Shown here: positions 20,293-31,675 of the stretch, piece after piece
How positions within the stretch are numbered: the stretch's first letter is position 1
Layout: each line of letters starts with the position of its first letter
Assembly: GCA_024516155.1 (NCBI GenBank)
Contig: JAJJXM010000066.1
Location: 124,001-188,000 of the forward strand
DNA from: Pyronema omphalodes
Lineage: Eukaryota > Ascomycota > Pezizomycetes > Pezizales > Pyronemataceae
Direction of reading: 5' to 3'
Length of the DNA stretch: 64,000 nucleotides
Notes under the pieces: generated by a model
Database searches by the model: none
The model's input: only the letters and a program-made list of their open reading frames with translations
Told to the model about the DNA's origin: nothing
Program-made: the position numbers and the translations under genes

Positions 20293-20690
20293 GCTCACAG
20301 TGATACAAAATGATTCTCTTGGCTTTCCGCGTCAACACCCACGATGACTGTCAGAATTCCGTCTCTCTCTCGTTACGAACCTTTATCGCAAGACGATACA
20401 ATTGCCTATAATAAGAACCAAATAATACAAATTACTTTGATCCACCGCGTACATCATTAACTTCTGCAATCTGTAAGTAGGCTGTGGGTGTGATATGACT
20501 ACATCAGGAGCGGGGACTGTGGCTCGGGAATTCCAGATGCGCCACCGGAAGGGAAGCGCAACTATGTAAACCCAACGAAATATGTCGTGTAAAAACTCAT
20601 TCTTGTGTAGCGTTGGAAATGTCATGTAACACGGTTGGCGCATAATACAGCGTGGGAATGCCGGGGGAGCACTGCTGTAGCGCTTCCAGC
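20293..20690. other. No gene seen
   Basis: Only short frames occur. No repeat or RNA gene was recognised. Confidence 0.4.
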
Positions 20691-21321
20691 GCTTAGGCCC
20701 CACGGTCCGTCCAAGACTGCGGTCCTAATCCGATCAAAGGTAGCGGTGCCGTCAAGTTTAGAGCTGGCAAGTGCTGATGCTATGTAATCCAGTCCAGTCC
20801 AGGGAATGAAAAGACGGGACGGGACTGCAGGTGACGGCAAGACCGTGTTTTCTCGCTAAGCCGCACCAGCCGGTTATTATGAGTATGTAGAGCACCCGAT
20901 CTTGACGCAACTCGCTCTCTTAGCCTCAGAGGGGCCACCTGCCGCACTACCAAGGGGGAACCACCCGCTCCCAGTGCAGAGTTTTTAATTTCCTCATCGC
21001 GTATCAGTCTTTTACGTTCAATGGCCCCAGATATTTGGCTCTCTCACGACGCCGAAAACATTCGCTTAACACCTTCCCGTCCTGAACCGTCCCTTTGTAG
21101 CATCGGAAATTTGTTCATATAACCTTTACATTTACATTTTTACATTTTGAACTTAGTCTCATGCGAGTGCTGGTGTATGACCCCAGAGTCGCCGACTATA
21201 GGCGGACCGGTCCACAGTGCAGGAAAGACTGCCAATTGGTCCGAGCAGATGCTAGATCGTAATATTCTGTATAATGCGTTCGTCAACCATGACCGGATGG
21301 GACAGACCATGGGGAGCTCTG
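20691..21321. mobile_element. Degenerate copy of the hAT-like non-autonomous element
   Basis: The left end contains CCCCACGGTCCGTCC followed by AAGACTGCGGTCC; the right end contains GGACAGACCATGGGGAGCTCTG. These match the ends of the element at 49333-50229 in inverted arrangement. The outermost bases of the left end are changed, and no clear 8-bp duplication is visible. Internal stretches repeat the CCAGTCCAGTCC-type motif. No protein is encoded. Confidence 0.65.
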
Positions 21322-22216
21322 CGTGCTTCGAAAGATCATAGCCGCCTCGAGTGGAATTGACTACCTTGATTGGTTTAGTGATATCCGAAATCTTCTCAGG
21401 ATTTTTCTTCGATGCAGCCCAAATGCTTGTGGAGAGAGGAGAAGCTGCGGATGCTTCTTAACCACCAAGTTCCCACTTATCATCATTAACATCTTCCAGG
21501 ATTTGTGCATACCTTAAGGTTTTTGACCAAAGACGATGTTTTGAAGGGCTGGAAACTTTCCATAAGGGCCTCCTGAATAATAGAATGGGTTTCGACGCAG
21601 AAAAGATCAGCTCCCCTGAATCATCTTGCTTGTCCGGAATCATGAAATGTGCTGAAAACTGATACGGATACAAGAGAACACCAGTCGTCTCCTCTACCTC
21701 TCGCGAAGGGCCAGTAACTTCTAAAACTGCCACATGGATACAATCCTTCTTCGTTGCCGCTCTATGGACATTGCTGCTCCCCTTTTTGATAAGACTCCGT
21801 TCCACAGTCTCTCAAACGTGAAGCAGAAATCTGTCCATCCATTGCTTGCAATTTCTGAGCTCCTACGTCCCTATGAAGCATACGCACGAGAAAACGATAA
21901 TCCCTTCTTCCCTGAGTTGTCCAGAAAGGTCAATCATTATAACATCTGCCGCATACGTACTTACTGTCCCTACCGAATACTCTTTTCGCCTTCATAGCCA
22001 CGGAGGCCTTTTATCATGATAGCCACCCTTCACGATACATGTCACTTCAGAGTTGGTAAAGCACTTCTTGAGAAATGAGATAGGTCCTTTGCACGAGTAC
22101 CTCCTGAACTTCCTGCGCTTAAGGATTATCGGTTTAACTCCTCCGCCATAGGTCTAGCTGTCTCACGTCCAGCCATAACGTTCCCTCAAACTGTGTCAAG
22201 ATCCAAGCACGCCTGA
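21322..22216. other. No gene seen
   Basis: One 87-codon frame on the plus strand (21734-21997) overlaps others on the minus strand and has no family signature. Nothing else was recognised. Confidence 0.4.
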
Positions 22217-23220
22217 TACTCGTGCCTAAAGGTGGTGGCTAGCGCCCCCACCCCCAGTCGCTGGTCAACAAGCAACCGGGGGCACTCCTACGGAGTGCTA
22301 GCCAGTCCAACCTAACTTCACGGGACCAAACCAAGTACGCCTCGCCCGCCGTACTCTACCCCCTGGTTTCTCCACTACAAATACACATAAATTATCAAAT
22401 AAAGTATAATATTGAAATAGATACCCTTAAGTGTATACAGACCATTTTCAAGACGAAATAACTGTTGTTGGGAGAATGGCAATTAATTATCTACCAGAAT
22501 CTGCTCGCAAGAAACATGCTCAAGTGAAGTATAATCTCATTTTTCGCCACGACGCCCACGAAAAAAATCACTTCAAGCCCTATCGAAAGGAACTCACGGG
22601 ACTCTACGACAACATCTCGCCTCGTTTATTTTATTTATGCGTAGTTGTGGTGGTAAAAATGGGTCATGAATTGCTGCGAACCATAGAATTGCAGGCTGTT
22701 CCAACAAATTTGATGGGTTAGGGTTTTCTAGAAACCACTGGGCAGTCTACCATTTCGCTCGTAAATAATCATCTCTATTTTACCATCGCAATAATAACAA
22801 GTTCCAATAATTTTCTAGATAAAACTCAACATATTTTACTTCAAGTTTACGCCTTTGTTTCATAAATTATTTATATTTGTGGTGGTGAAAAATGAGATTA
22901 TGCTTCACTTGAGCATGTTTTTCGAACGTGCGCAGATTGCGATGGATAATCGATTGCCATTCTCTCCACAACCGCTATTTCGTCCTGATAATTGATCTGT
23001 ATACATTTAAGGGTCCCTACTTTTATATCCTACTTGACTGGAATTTTGTACGCGTATTTGTGATGGAAAACCCGGGGGTAGAACGTTGTGGACGGGGCGT
23101 ACCTGGTTTGGTCCCGTGAAGTTAGGTTGGACTGGCTGGCACTCCGTAGGAGTGCCCACGGTTGCTCGTTGACGAGCGACTGGGTGTGCAGGCGCTAGCC
23201 ACCACCTTTAGGCACGAGTA
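22217..23220. mobile_element. Foldback element with about 340-bp inverted arms at TA
   Basis: The left arm starts TACTCGTGCCTAAAGGTGG (22217); the right arm ends with the exact inverse (CCACCTTTAGGCACGAGTA, 23220). The inverted match continues with changes to about 22555 on the left and 22880 on the right; for example CAACCTAACTTCACGGGACC near 22310 faces its inverse near 23115, and CATGCTCAAGTGAAGTATAA faces TTATGCTTCACTTGAGCATG. The centre is about 325 bp of AT-rich DNA. A TA dinucleotide at both ends suggests a Tc1/mariner-type target, but no transposase is encoded. Confidence 0.85.
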
Positions 23221-26200
23221 TACCGAATATTGTCGTGGACCAGGACAATGATTTTACAATAGACATGGGTCCCCAATGCTGTATAGCCCGCGCGCGGCTG
23301 GCAGCCATCTGTCCCTGCGTCAATTGCCTCTGCGAGCTCTGATATCAGAGAGCTTTCAAATGATGTCTGCACTGTTCTATGCTAAGGAAATATGTCTCTA
23401 TTTATCTCAGAAATGAAAATTAAGAGTCAGAACTTATTTGTTACAATTGAGCCGGAGATGCTGAGGCTTCGTCATTGTACTCTTAACCAAATACATCACT
23501 GCAGTGGAACTACATACGATGAAACAGACGAGGTGATATTCTATATGTGTTGGGGGCTTATTAAAGCACTGGTTTATCCTTGGTCATGTGCTGCAACTCA
23601 ATCCATCTGTGTAATCACGGTCAGCCAACAATGAGACTATGTATATATCAGGTTGCTTTTCAGATCTGTATGAAATGGCCAGAAAACGTGTCGTTGTTTC
23701 GTAAATTGGACGTTATGATTCAACAATAAGTCCTGGTTCCTCCATGCTTTCGAAAATTCAAACTGGCCATTAATAGAAACGCGTTGAACGAATAAGGTTG
23801 CTAGTATGAGATGTGTAGATTCAGCGACCTTTATCAACGATGCTTGTCACATATCGATGCAGTCTTATGATTGTGAATATCTGCAAGTACTGAGAGATTT
23901 GTCGTGAATCGAAATGAGAACACTGGCATTCGCAAGTATGAGAACCTTCTGTAGGGAGGCATTCCGTTGTAAGAGACCCTACCCACAAGGCAAACAAGTT
24001 CACAACAAGATCTTGCATATCAGGTTGTCGTAAACGATTAACCGGCCGATAAGTATTGATCAGGGTAGCTCAAGTGTCAGCCTGGCCTTCCTTATTGCAA
24101 GCTTGGTGTACTACCGGGCCCAACCCCGGTGAGTGGCAGTGCGCAGTCATAGAGGAGTCTGAGATGCGTAAAAGCTTGAATATGCATTTTACTTAGATGA
24201 TTGGGTGATATACTGTGGTTGTTCCTCGATTCTAAAACCGGATTCCCGGCCAGCTGGTAAGAAAGCTTTTTTAGGCGATGTGTTTAGCGATAGGCGCATA
24301 AAAAAAGATGCAAAGCGCATAGCAACTGCGCAATGCCACCAGAAAGATTGCATATTGGATCTCAAATGAGAACAGAACCTGTATTTAGTTTTTTTTCACG
24401 GCTGATCAAGTAATTGTGAATGTACGTAACTCATGTCACATGTATACAACACAATATGTTGGAACTTTTGAACGTGATGTTGTTCTTACTAACTATAGCT
24501 CCATTTTGTCTGTCTCGCATTGCTATACTCTCGAAAACGTCTAAAAATATAATATGTACTCTTTTGCGTATTATCGTCTTAGGACACAGTTCTCGCTGTC
24601 TGTTGTTTTTAGGCATGACTTTGTGTCAGGTTCATTAATTTGCTGCGATTGTCTGCGTGACAGGTAGATGCCTGCGTTTGATCACTCGAGGTAAAAAGCC
24701 TAATGAGTTGTCTGCCACATTGTACCTGTAGATGGTACTGATTAGTAGCGAGGTACTCGACATGAACATCCACTGAATGCAGTTTATGTCAATCTTCGAC
24801 AACGCACAAGCCGCCATTAATCAGGTATGTGATGTTTTCCCGGATAACATTTTGTTCTATTGATATTTTTACTGTGCTCTGGCCATGCTTTGAAGAGCCA
24901 AGGGTCATCTATATTGTAGTAGTTGCGCTTGAACGATGTACAATAGCCGAGCGAGATCCAGTGACTGCGTCTCTATTCTTATCCTCTACCCCGTCGTGTA
25001 CCTTGCTCGACATTTTACGACCGATTCGTCCGAAATATCAATAGATTCCACTGCTTTCCGCATTCGTAATACGGAGGCTACGAAAACAAAATGACCCCTG
25101 CTCCATATGAACCAACACATGGTGGCAATAGCAAACCAATGCTTACCTTAACTTGATTCGTCTGAAGACTTCTGGAATTTCACACTGACGTGTGCGCAGC
25201 TCAGTGACTGTTCTATCAGTAGGCATATCATCTGCGTGAAGGAATCTTTGGATACTTGAAAATCATTGTGGGCCTGAACCATGAGGACCGAATATCAATC
25301 CAGCAGGTCAGTTGTCATCGCCAGTGCTTCATGGCTATCTGGCTTCCGATGTATGTCTCTGTCCCGGTAAATGGTTTCAAAGAAAACTAGTCATTATATG
25401 AAATCGCTGAAATTAGAAGTGTACCTCATCCGCGAAACATACTTGACATCAGGGATTTGCAATACCGCCGCAGTTTTGTCAAATTGTCAAAGAAATCAAA
25501 CATTGGGGCGATAGACAAGATACGTCATGTGTTGCAAATCAACTCCGGTCTGAACTTCAAGAGGCTTTGTTTTAGCTTCTTCGATCAGTTAAAAGTTGAC
25601 CTCTTTTCTACTTAACACGAAGTCACCTTTCAGCTGAACGCGCGTTCGCTAGAGTCGATGAGTACTATCACCAATTGATATCGACATTATCATTATGCTT
25701 CAGAAACCGGTGATCCTTCGAGTTCTGAGAGGCTCAAAGTCTGCTGCTAGGATCTTGGAACATTCCCCAATGGCATTCTATTTTTGGGTGCTGATGCAAA
25801 ACGTTGTTCCACAAGCCAATCATGAACTTTGGTTGCTAGCTATCGCGCGTAAATAGTTTTCCCTAGCCTTGCTCACCCAATTGCACGCGCGCTATGATTA
25901 ACGTAACCATGTTCCTACCTTGTGGCACATGCAATGCACAACACTCAGCCCTAGACGACTGAAAACAACGAAAACGTCAGCTAATACCAAAAGGGAAAGT
26001 CACCTGCTGCATATCGCTATGTGAGTAGCAGTAGAAACCGGTGTTTGGTGGTGGTGGCTGATAATTGTGGGAACCGCATTTGTTGATCATGATATGGACG
26101 TGCCCAGGACTGGAGATAGCTAATGGATGGTCTGGTCGAAAAATAACATCATAAGTTGCAAGTTTCCATAACCAAGTACTTTGACTTCGTCATATCATGA

Positions 26201-26992
26201 TATCCAGCTGTATAACAGATCTCAGGTAACAAGTAGAATCGCATCATATACAGCTTCTATATCGATATGGCTGTCTGATCTACATCACATGGTTTGTGGC
26301 AAAAATATTAAGTCCCTGCATGCTCTGTCTCGTATCAGAGCTGAGAGGCAGAAAGTTGTCGGATGTTTCTAAATACAGTTATTTGGCTAAAGTAATGTTG
26401 TTCGATCTGTGGCCAAACAAGACATAGTCAGTCATCTGCAACCGTGCATTCCTGATACTGATCTCCGTTGATATGTCACGCCCGAAATGTGCCAGACCGG
26501 ATTCACATAACCTATTTTGTATTCCTGCTGCGGAGGTCCCTGGGAGGACGTGTGGGTGAGGAAACCACGTCGATCATGTATGATAGATGAAAATTAAATC
26601 ACAGCCCCACAGAGGAGGAATTCCACCGAGCGGCCTATGAGAATACAGCAGATACTTGTGAACACTGCAGGACGCAAGTACATGCACTCAAGTTCGGAAC
26701 TTGCGTTGCTGTTCACAGACGAGGGATGCGGAATCACCAGCAGCGGCATATCAAAGACTCTCTCGGCTTTATGGAATCCCAAATTGATGGAGACGTAATC
26801 TATGAAGAGGTGTGCTAAATATATCGATTTATATACTGGAAATCCGATGTCAGAAAAGGATAAATACTGGTCTTTCGCTCCCCAATCCTACCTTTCTTCT
26901 CCACCGCATTCAGTCCTCAGCAGCTCTTCCTTCCTCAATATCTTAGCATCTTCGCACATATCTGATATCTTACACTTAATACCTTCATCGCC
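23221..26992. other. Gene-free spacer upstream of the Kex2-repeat gene
   Basis: About 3.8 kb contains only short unsupported frames. No tRNA, rRNA or transposon domain was recognised. The final 135 bp form the promoter and leader of the next gene. Confidence 0.45.
26859..26866 (+). promoter_or_regulatory. TATA-like box of the Kex2-repeat gene
   Basis: GATAAATA lies 127 bp before the ATG and is followed by a pyrimidine-rich leader (CTACCTTTCTTCTCC and similar), as in strongly expressed fungal genes. Confidence 0.4.
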
Positions 26993-27877
26993 ATGAAGTA
27001 TTCACTCATCACGGCATTTGCTCTCCTTTCCGCGGCCATCGCTGCGCCCGTCGCTGAACCAGTCGCTGCACCTGAGGCAGCTGATTGCTACGGTGATTAC
27101 TGCAACGACTACTACAAGCGCAATGCTGTTCCTGCTGAGTACGGCCACGACAACAAGGGACACCACGGCTACAGCGGCTATGGCGGCTATGACAACGACC
27201 ACAAGCATGATTACTACAAGCGTGAAGCTGTAGCCGATTACTATAGCTACGGCAAGGACTACGGATACGACCACTACAAGCGCGAGGCAGGTGACTATGA
27301 TAGCTACAACAAGAAGCACCACCACAAGGGATACGACAACTACGGACACGGTCACTACAAGCGCGAGGCTGAGGCCGGATACGATAGCTACGGCAAAGGC
27401 TACGGATACGACCACTACAAGCGCGAGGCTGATGGAGGATACGACAGCTATGGTTACGGATATGACCACTACAAGCGCGAGGCAGGTGACTACGATAGCT
27501 ACAACAAGAAGCACCACAACAAGGAGCACCACAACAAGGGATACAACAACTGGGGAAAGGACCACAAGGGCAGCCACTACAAGCGTGAGGCTGATGGAGG
27601 ATACGACAGCTACGACTACGGATATGACAACTACAAGCGCGAGGCAGGTGACTACGATAGCTACAACAAGAAGCACCACAACAAGGAGCACCACAACAAG
27701 GGATACAACAACTGGGGAAAGGACCACAAGGGCAGCCACTACAAGCGCGAGGCTGATGGAGGATACGACAGCTACGATTACGGATATGACAACTACAAGC
27801 GCGACGCTGAGGCTGGACATGATGACTACAACAGCTACGGATACGGCTACCACAACAAGAAGCACTCTTCTTACTAA
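26993..27877 (+). CDS. Tyrosine/glycine-rich secreted precursor with Kex2-type repeats
   Basis: A single-exon gene of 294 residues. Residues 1-18 form a signal peptide (MKYSLITAFALLSAAIAA). The rest is cut into segments by ten KR pairs, every one preceded by Tyr. Eight KR are followed by EA, one by NA and one by DA, so the pattern is Y-K-R-E-A. In fungi KR is cleaved by the Golgi protease Kex2, and EA/DA dipeptides are trimmed by a Ste13-type dipeptidyl peptidase, as in alpha-factor precursors. Two segment types alternate: about 16 residues like GGYDSYGYGYDHY, and longer His/Lys/Asn-rich ones starting GDYDSYNKKHH. The first segment holds CYGDYC. A 54-residue block is duplicated in tandem. Whether the products are pheromones, modified cyclic peptides or surface-active peptides cannot be told; no modifying-enzyme gene is visible nearby. 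Confidence 0.85.
   Translation: MKYSLITAFALLSAAIAAPVAEPVAAPEAADCYGDYCNDYYKRNAVPAEYGHDNKGHHGYSGYGGYDNDHKHDYYKREAVADYYSYGKDYGYDHYKREAGDYDSYNKKHHHKGYDNYGHGHYKREAEAGYDSYGKGYGYDHYKREADGGYDSYGYGYDHYKREAGDYDSYNKKHHNKEHHNKGYNNWGKDHKGSHYKREADGGYDSYDYGYDNYKREAGDYDSYNKKHHNKEHHNKGYNNWGKDHKGSHYKREADGGYDSYDYGYDNYKRDAEAGHDDYNSYGYGYHNKKHSSY
27479..27802 (+). repeat. 162-bp in-frame tandem duplication
   Basis: Two adjacent units of 54 codons, each one long His/Asn-rich segment plus one short Tyr/Gly-rich segment, encode the same residues and differ only at a few silent bases. The repeat changes the number of peptide copies without breaking the frame. Confidence 0.8.
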
Positions 27878-30800
27878 GTGTGCAACTTCGAAGCTGGCAG
27901 GTAGAAGGATTATTCCTATGAGTTTTACTAGATGTGGTTATGGGAAAGGGTACCTGCTAGGACTGATGAGGATTCGGATAACGATTATTTTTTGACGACT
28001 ATATGGATGTTATGTTTCTGATTTTTGTTTTAGGAATAAGGAAAATGGGTATGGCATGATCATGGGCGATATTTAGTTCTGTTATTTTTTTTTTGAAGTT
28101 GCATGCACTAGCTGAAATCGGAATATACTTACTATTCGTGCTGGAAAAAAAATATGGTCTCATTGTGAACCTCAATCAAAGGAAACTTCCGTGCGAAAAA
28201 AACAAAATCTTATTTAAACTCGGGTACAGATGCAAATTATGCACTGTGATCAAAAATTCCTGCTTCGCCGCGATTTTTTCTTTTTAGATGTGCTATTTGC
28301 TTCACATCATGCTATGCAGTGTCTAGGGTAAAGGGTATCGGGTCTAGGGCTGATGTCTTAGCGCGAGGTGAGCAGCACGCACCGTTGCGAAGCGATCGCT
28401 GCCAGTCAGCGACAACGATAACGCAACCTAAGACATGTTCGCAAAAGCCTCACTCCAATGTAATTCAAGACACACTGATACCTACGAGGTAAAATCACTC
28501 ATTCAATGGTTCCTCTTAAAATCCGCTCTCACGCCGAAAATTTGGAAATGGTAATTATTTGCCGATACGACCTTGTGAGTGACCAACCATGAATACGGCA
28601 CTCTGAAAACAGCTTATCCTCCACAACAGGGTATGGACCATCAGTCGCTATTGCATACTCTAATAATCAGCCAGTGATATTCAACAAAATTTATTAGACA
28701 CAAGACTTGCGGCCGGTACGTTCAAGACTACGTACTCCGCGGTGCTTGCGGCCATATGTTACACGAGACACCATTGATAAGTAATCATCCCCGTCTGTGC
28801 ATATTCCACGCGGACAAACGCATTAGTGAATGCTGTCTCATCTAGAGATCCGAGGGTAAGGCGCGATAGCTGCGTAATGCCATCCGTATCTCTGGGTTTT
28901 CAAAGTTGACTACAGTTGCCACGGATTTATGCGGGGTTTTGTAACGGGCCGATAAAAGAGATCGACAACGCCGTTTTCGGACGTTGAACGGATGTAACTT
29001 GGCCATATGTTAAAAAGCTTGTTTCATCTTCAGTGCGCGTGGGGATATACCGTGGTAGTTGTTTTCAGCAGTGAGCTCGAATTGTTTGAAACCGGTGCGC
29101 GTAGTTGCGTAACAGCCGCACATCTGTCTAAAGCTTAATCGAGATATCACAGCATGTGTATGTACGCCGATACAATGTGACATGAATCATGTACCTGGAA
29201 CAGACTTCACATAATATCCATGGCTCTCTTGGCTTTCGACCGAGCAAACGGCCTGGTACTAGCATCAACAGGCATCGTCGTCAGCTCAAGATTTCCCATC
29301 ATCATTCCTCCAGATTCAATCGAGTAAGTCAATTCCCTAGACATTCATGCAAGTGAAACTCCACTCGATTATTTCAAGCGAACTCGAAATTCTTCAAAAC
29401 ATAGCCCATTGATGAGCTGCTCAACATTTATTTGTCTTATCCCCACACACCGTAGAATCTACCAGAATCCCATGATCACCCCATCTACCATGGCCTCGCA
29501 ATCATCCCACCACGACAGCTGGATCTCTCGGCCGGAATAGTGAACAAAGTGTATATACTTTTACAGAACTTCAATCGATTGGATCAAAACCTAGTCGTCT
29601 TTATCTTGAAATGGATGATGAAAACGCCAAAATGCTTTTTTGGGGGCTGTTAGACGATTCCAGCATGCCAGTTTTTGGGGGCTGTTAGACAATTCCAGCA
29701 TGCCAGCTGAGATTTGCCTTCCATCAACAACTCTCTAGGGATCGAAGTGAAGTGAGTCGTACCACGAATTTTCGATGCATGTCTATTGATAACTATCAGC
29801 CTGCCTATTGCTCTTAAGAACACGCCACCGGGTGTTGCTTTAATGCTTCCTTTTTCGATCTAGTCTCTGTACTTGAGTACATATCATCTGGACATCTTGA
29901 TGAGGGATATCATTTTCGTTGTAATTGTGTCGATTTCATGGATATTGTGAGACTTTTTGTCGATGAGTAAACCGTCAATAGCAAACAATTCCGTCACTTT
30001 CTAGGTATACCTGAGATCCTTTAGCGAAAAAGTGAACTGAGCCCACACAACAGATCGTTGCGGACGCTGGAAATAAAATCACTGTAAGAATCCTTACCAT
30101 GTATCCTACCTCAACATATGGGCGTTCTAACTCATTCCTTACAATAAAACCTCATCATCGCAAACAAAATCTCAGATATTACTACGCGAACGACATCACC
30201 TTCTTCCAGACACAAAACTTTATATCTCAGTAAATATCTCCCTTCACCCGTGCTCAGCATCGCTCAGCATCGCTAATGAACCGTCCAAAGCAGAACACAT
30301 ATCATATTCCTCAACCAACACAACTTTCAACGACATAAATGCCTCCCATCAAGCTTCTTAGCCGTCTAATCATCAACTTTCGCAAAATACAGCAAGTCGA
30401 CTACACCTTCACCAGCATCCGCTGAGTATCACAACCCCACTCCCACAATCAAAATCACGTCATCATCGTCGTTCATCTTCACAAACATCCAGCTATCCTC
30501 CCTATCTACCGCTATATCCATCCTCTCATTCCCTCCCGTTCGTATTTTTCTGCGATATCCTCATATTTAACCATAAGCCACTCCCGTCTGAATCCATTAC
30601 TAGTGAGATAAATCATTCACCCCACAATCTGACATGGTAGATGAAGCATCCATCATCCATCATTAGCCTGTTTCATCCCATCTCATCTCAAAAACCTTGG
30701 CCTCCGCTACTATATGCCATTCCAGTTTTATCGGGCCGCTATAGTGCCATATGTAACAGCCCGCTCGGGTATCTACATATGGTTGTCATACATACCTAGA

Positions 30801-31432
30801 ATTAATTGCATCGCCAAGACATTTTCTGAAGTTCATCCCGCTCCTCCTACTCCTGCCAAGATTGTAAACATGATGAAATGCACGAAAAACTTGGATAAGT
30901 TGGATAAGTTGGATCAGTTGGAAGGTATGTTCTAAGGAGCTAAAAGATTGTATTATGATACCGAGGTTGATGATTGCGTGATGAGCATCGAGCCGGTGAA
31001 ATGTTTTCTGGGTTTTCTGGGATTCCTTTCCTGTCTTCCAGAAGCTGTGGAAGCTTTATGCGACGCTTAATTGCTTGGTGGCTTGGGTATCTTGGACGGC
31101 TTGGGGGTCTTGGAGGTCTTGGTAGCGACCCGTAGGTTCAAAGACGGCAGAATATGATGCGGCTGTATGGACACTTAGCGGTAAGTTACATAGAATCCAA
31201 GACCGGCTGTGTAAAATACTTCCTTCACACGTAATTGATCCGATGAGTTTATTTAGAAGTCCATAGTCGCTGCGAATAAAATATTCCTCCTCCATTACCT
31301 CCTCCTTTTCTATCATCTCGTCTATTTTATTCCAACCGTCGCTTTAAGCATAAAATATCCAAAGGGGGGCACACGCGGAAAAAGGGTTCCCAACATACCA
31401 TACAAACAATAAACTCAAACCCGAACTCCAGC
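27878..31432. other. Gene-free spacer
   Basis: It contains short frames only. A 35-bp direct duplication lies at 29637-29706, and a small GTTGGATAA repeat near 30893-30920. No RNA gene was recognised. Confidence 0.45.
29637..29706 (+). repeat. 35-bp tandem duplication
   Basis: TTTTTGGGGGCTGTTAGACG plus ATTCCAGCATGCCAG occurs twice head to tail with a single G/A difference. It is not coding. Confidence 0.85.
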
Positions 31433-31675
31433 ATGAACCAACAACGTGCATTTCCTACATACCTCCCCAACAGCCGCGGCAGCACACCATCCCAACCTCC
31501 CTCGCGTCAAAATAAACTTTCCCCCCTCCCCTTCGACGCCATCCCCGAGCGCACGTTGTTCAAGCCACATGCATCCACCGCAAAAACCGAGATTGCGATG
31601 ATGAAAGTGGCGCTGCCGTTGTTGCTTGAAACTCAAAGAAAGTACGTTACGTTAGCTGTTTATGTTAGGGGTTAA
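31433..31675 (+). CDS. Possible small protein or first exon, unrecognised
   Basis: 80 codons from an ATG in good context (CTCCAGCATGAAC), with a TATA-like CATAAAATA about 85 bp upstream. The composition is protein-like: a Pro/Ser-rich N-terminus, then FKPHASTAKTEIAMMKV and a helical leucine-rich part ending near GTACGT, which could be a splice donor. No family is recognised and no convincing second exon was found. It may be spurious. Confidence 0.25.
   Translation: MNQQRAFPTYLPNSRGSTPSQPPSRQNKLSPLPFDAIPERTLFKPHASTAKTEIAMMKVALPLLLETQRKYVTLAVYVRG

Noticed and set aside
27002..27865. 287-codon Val/Leu-rich minus-strand frame
   Set aside because: It is the complement of the Kex2-repeat gene; its repetitive composition only mirrors the plus-strand repeats.
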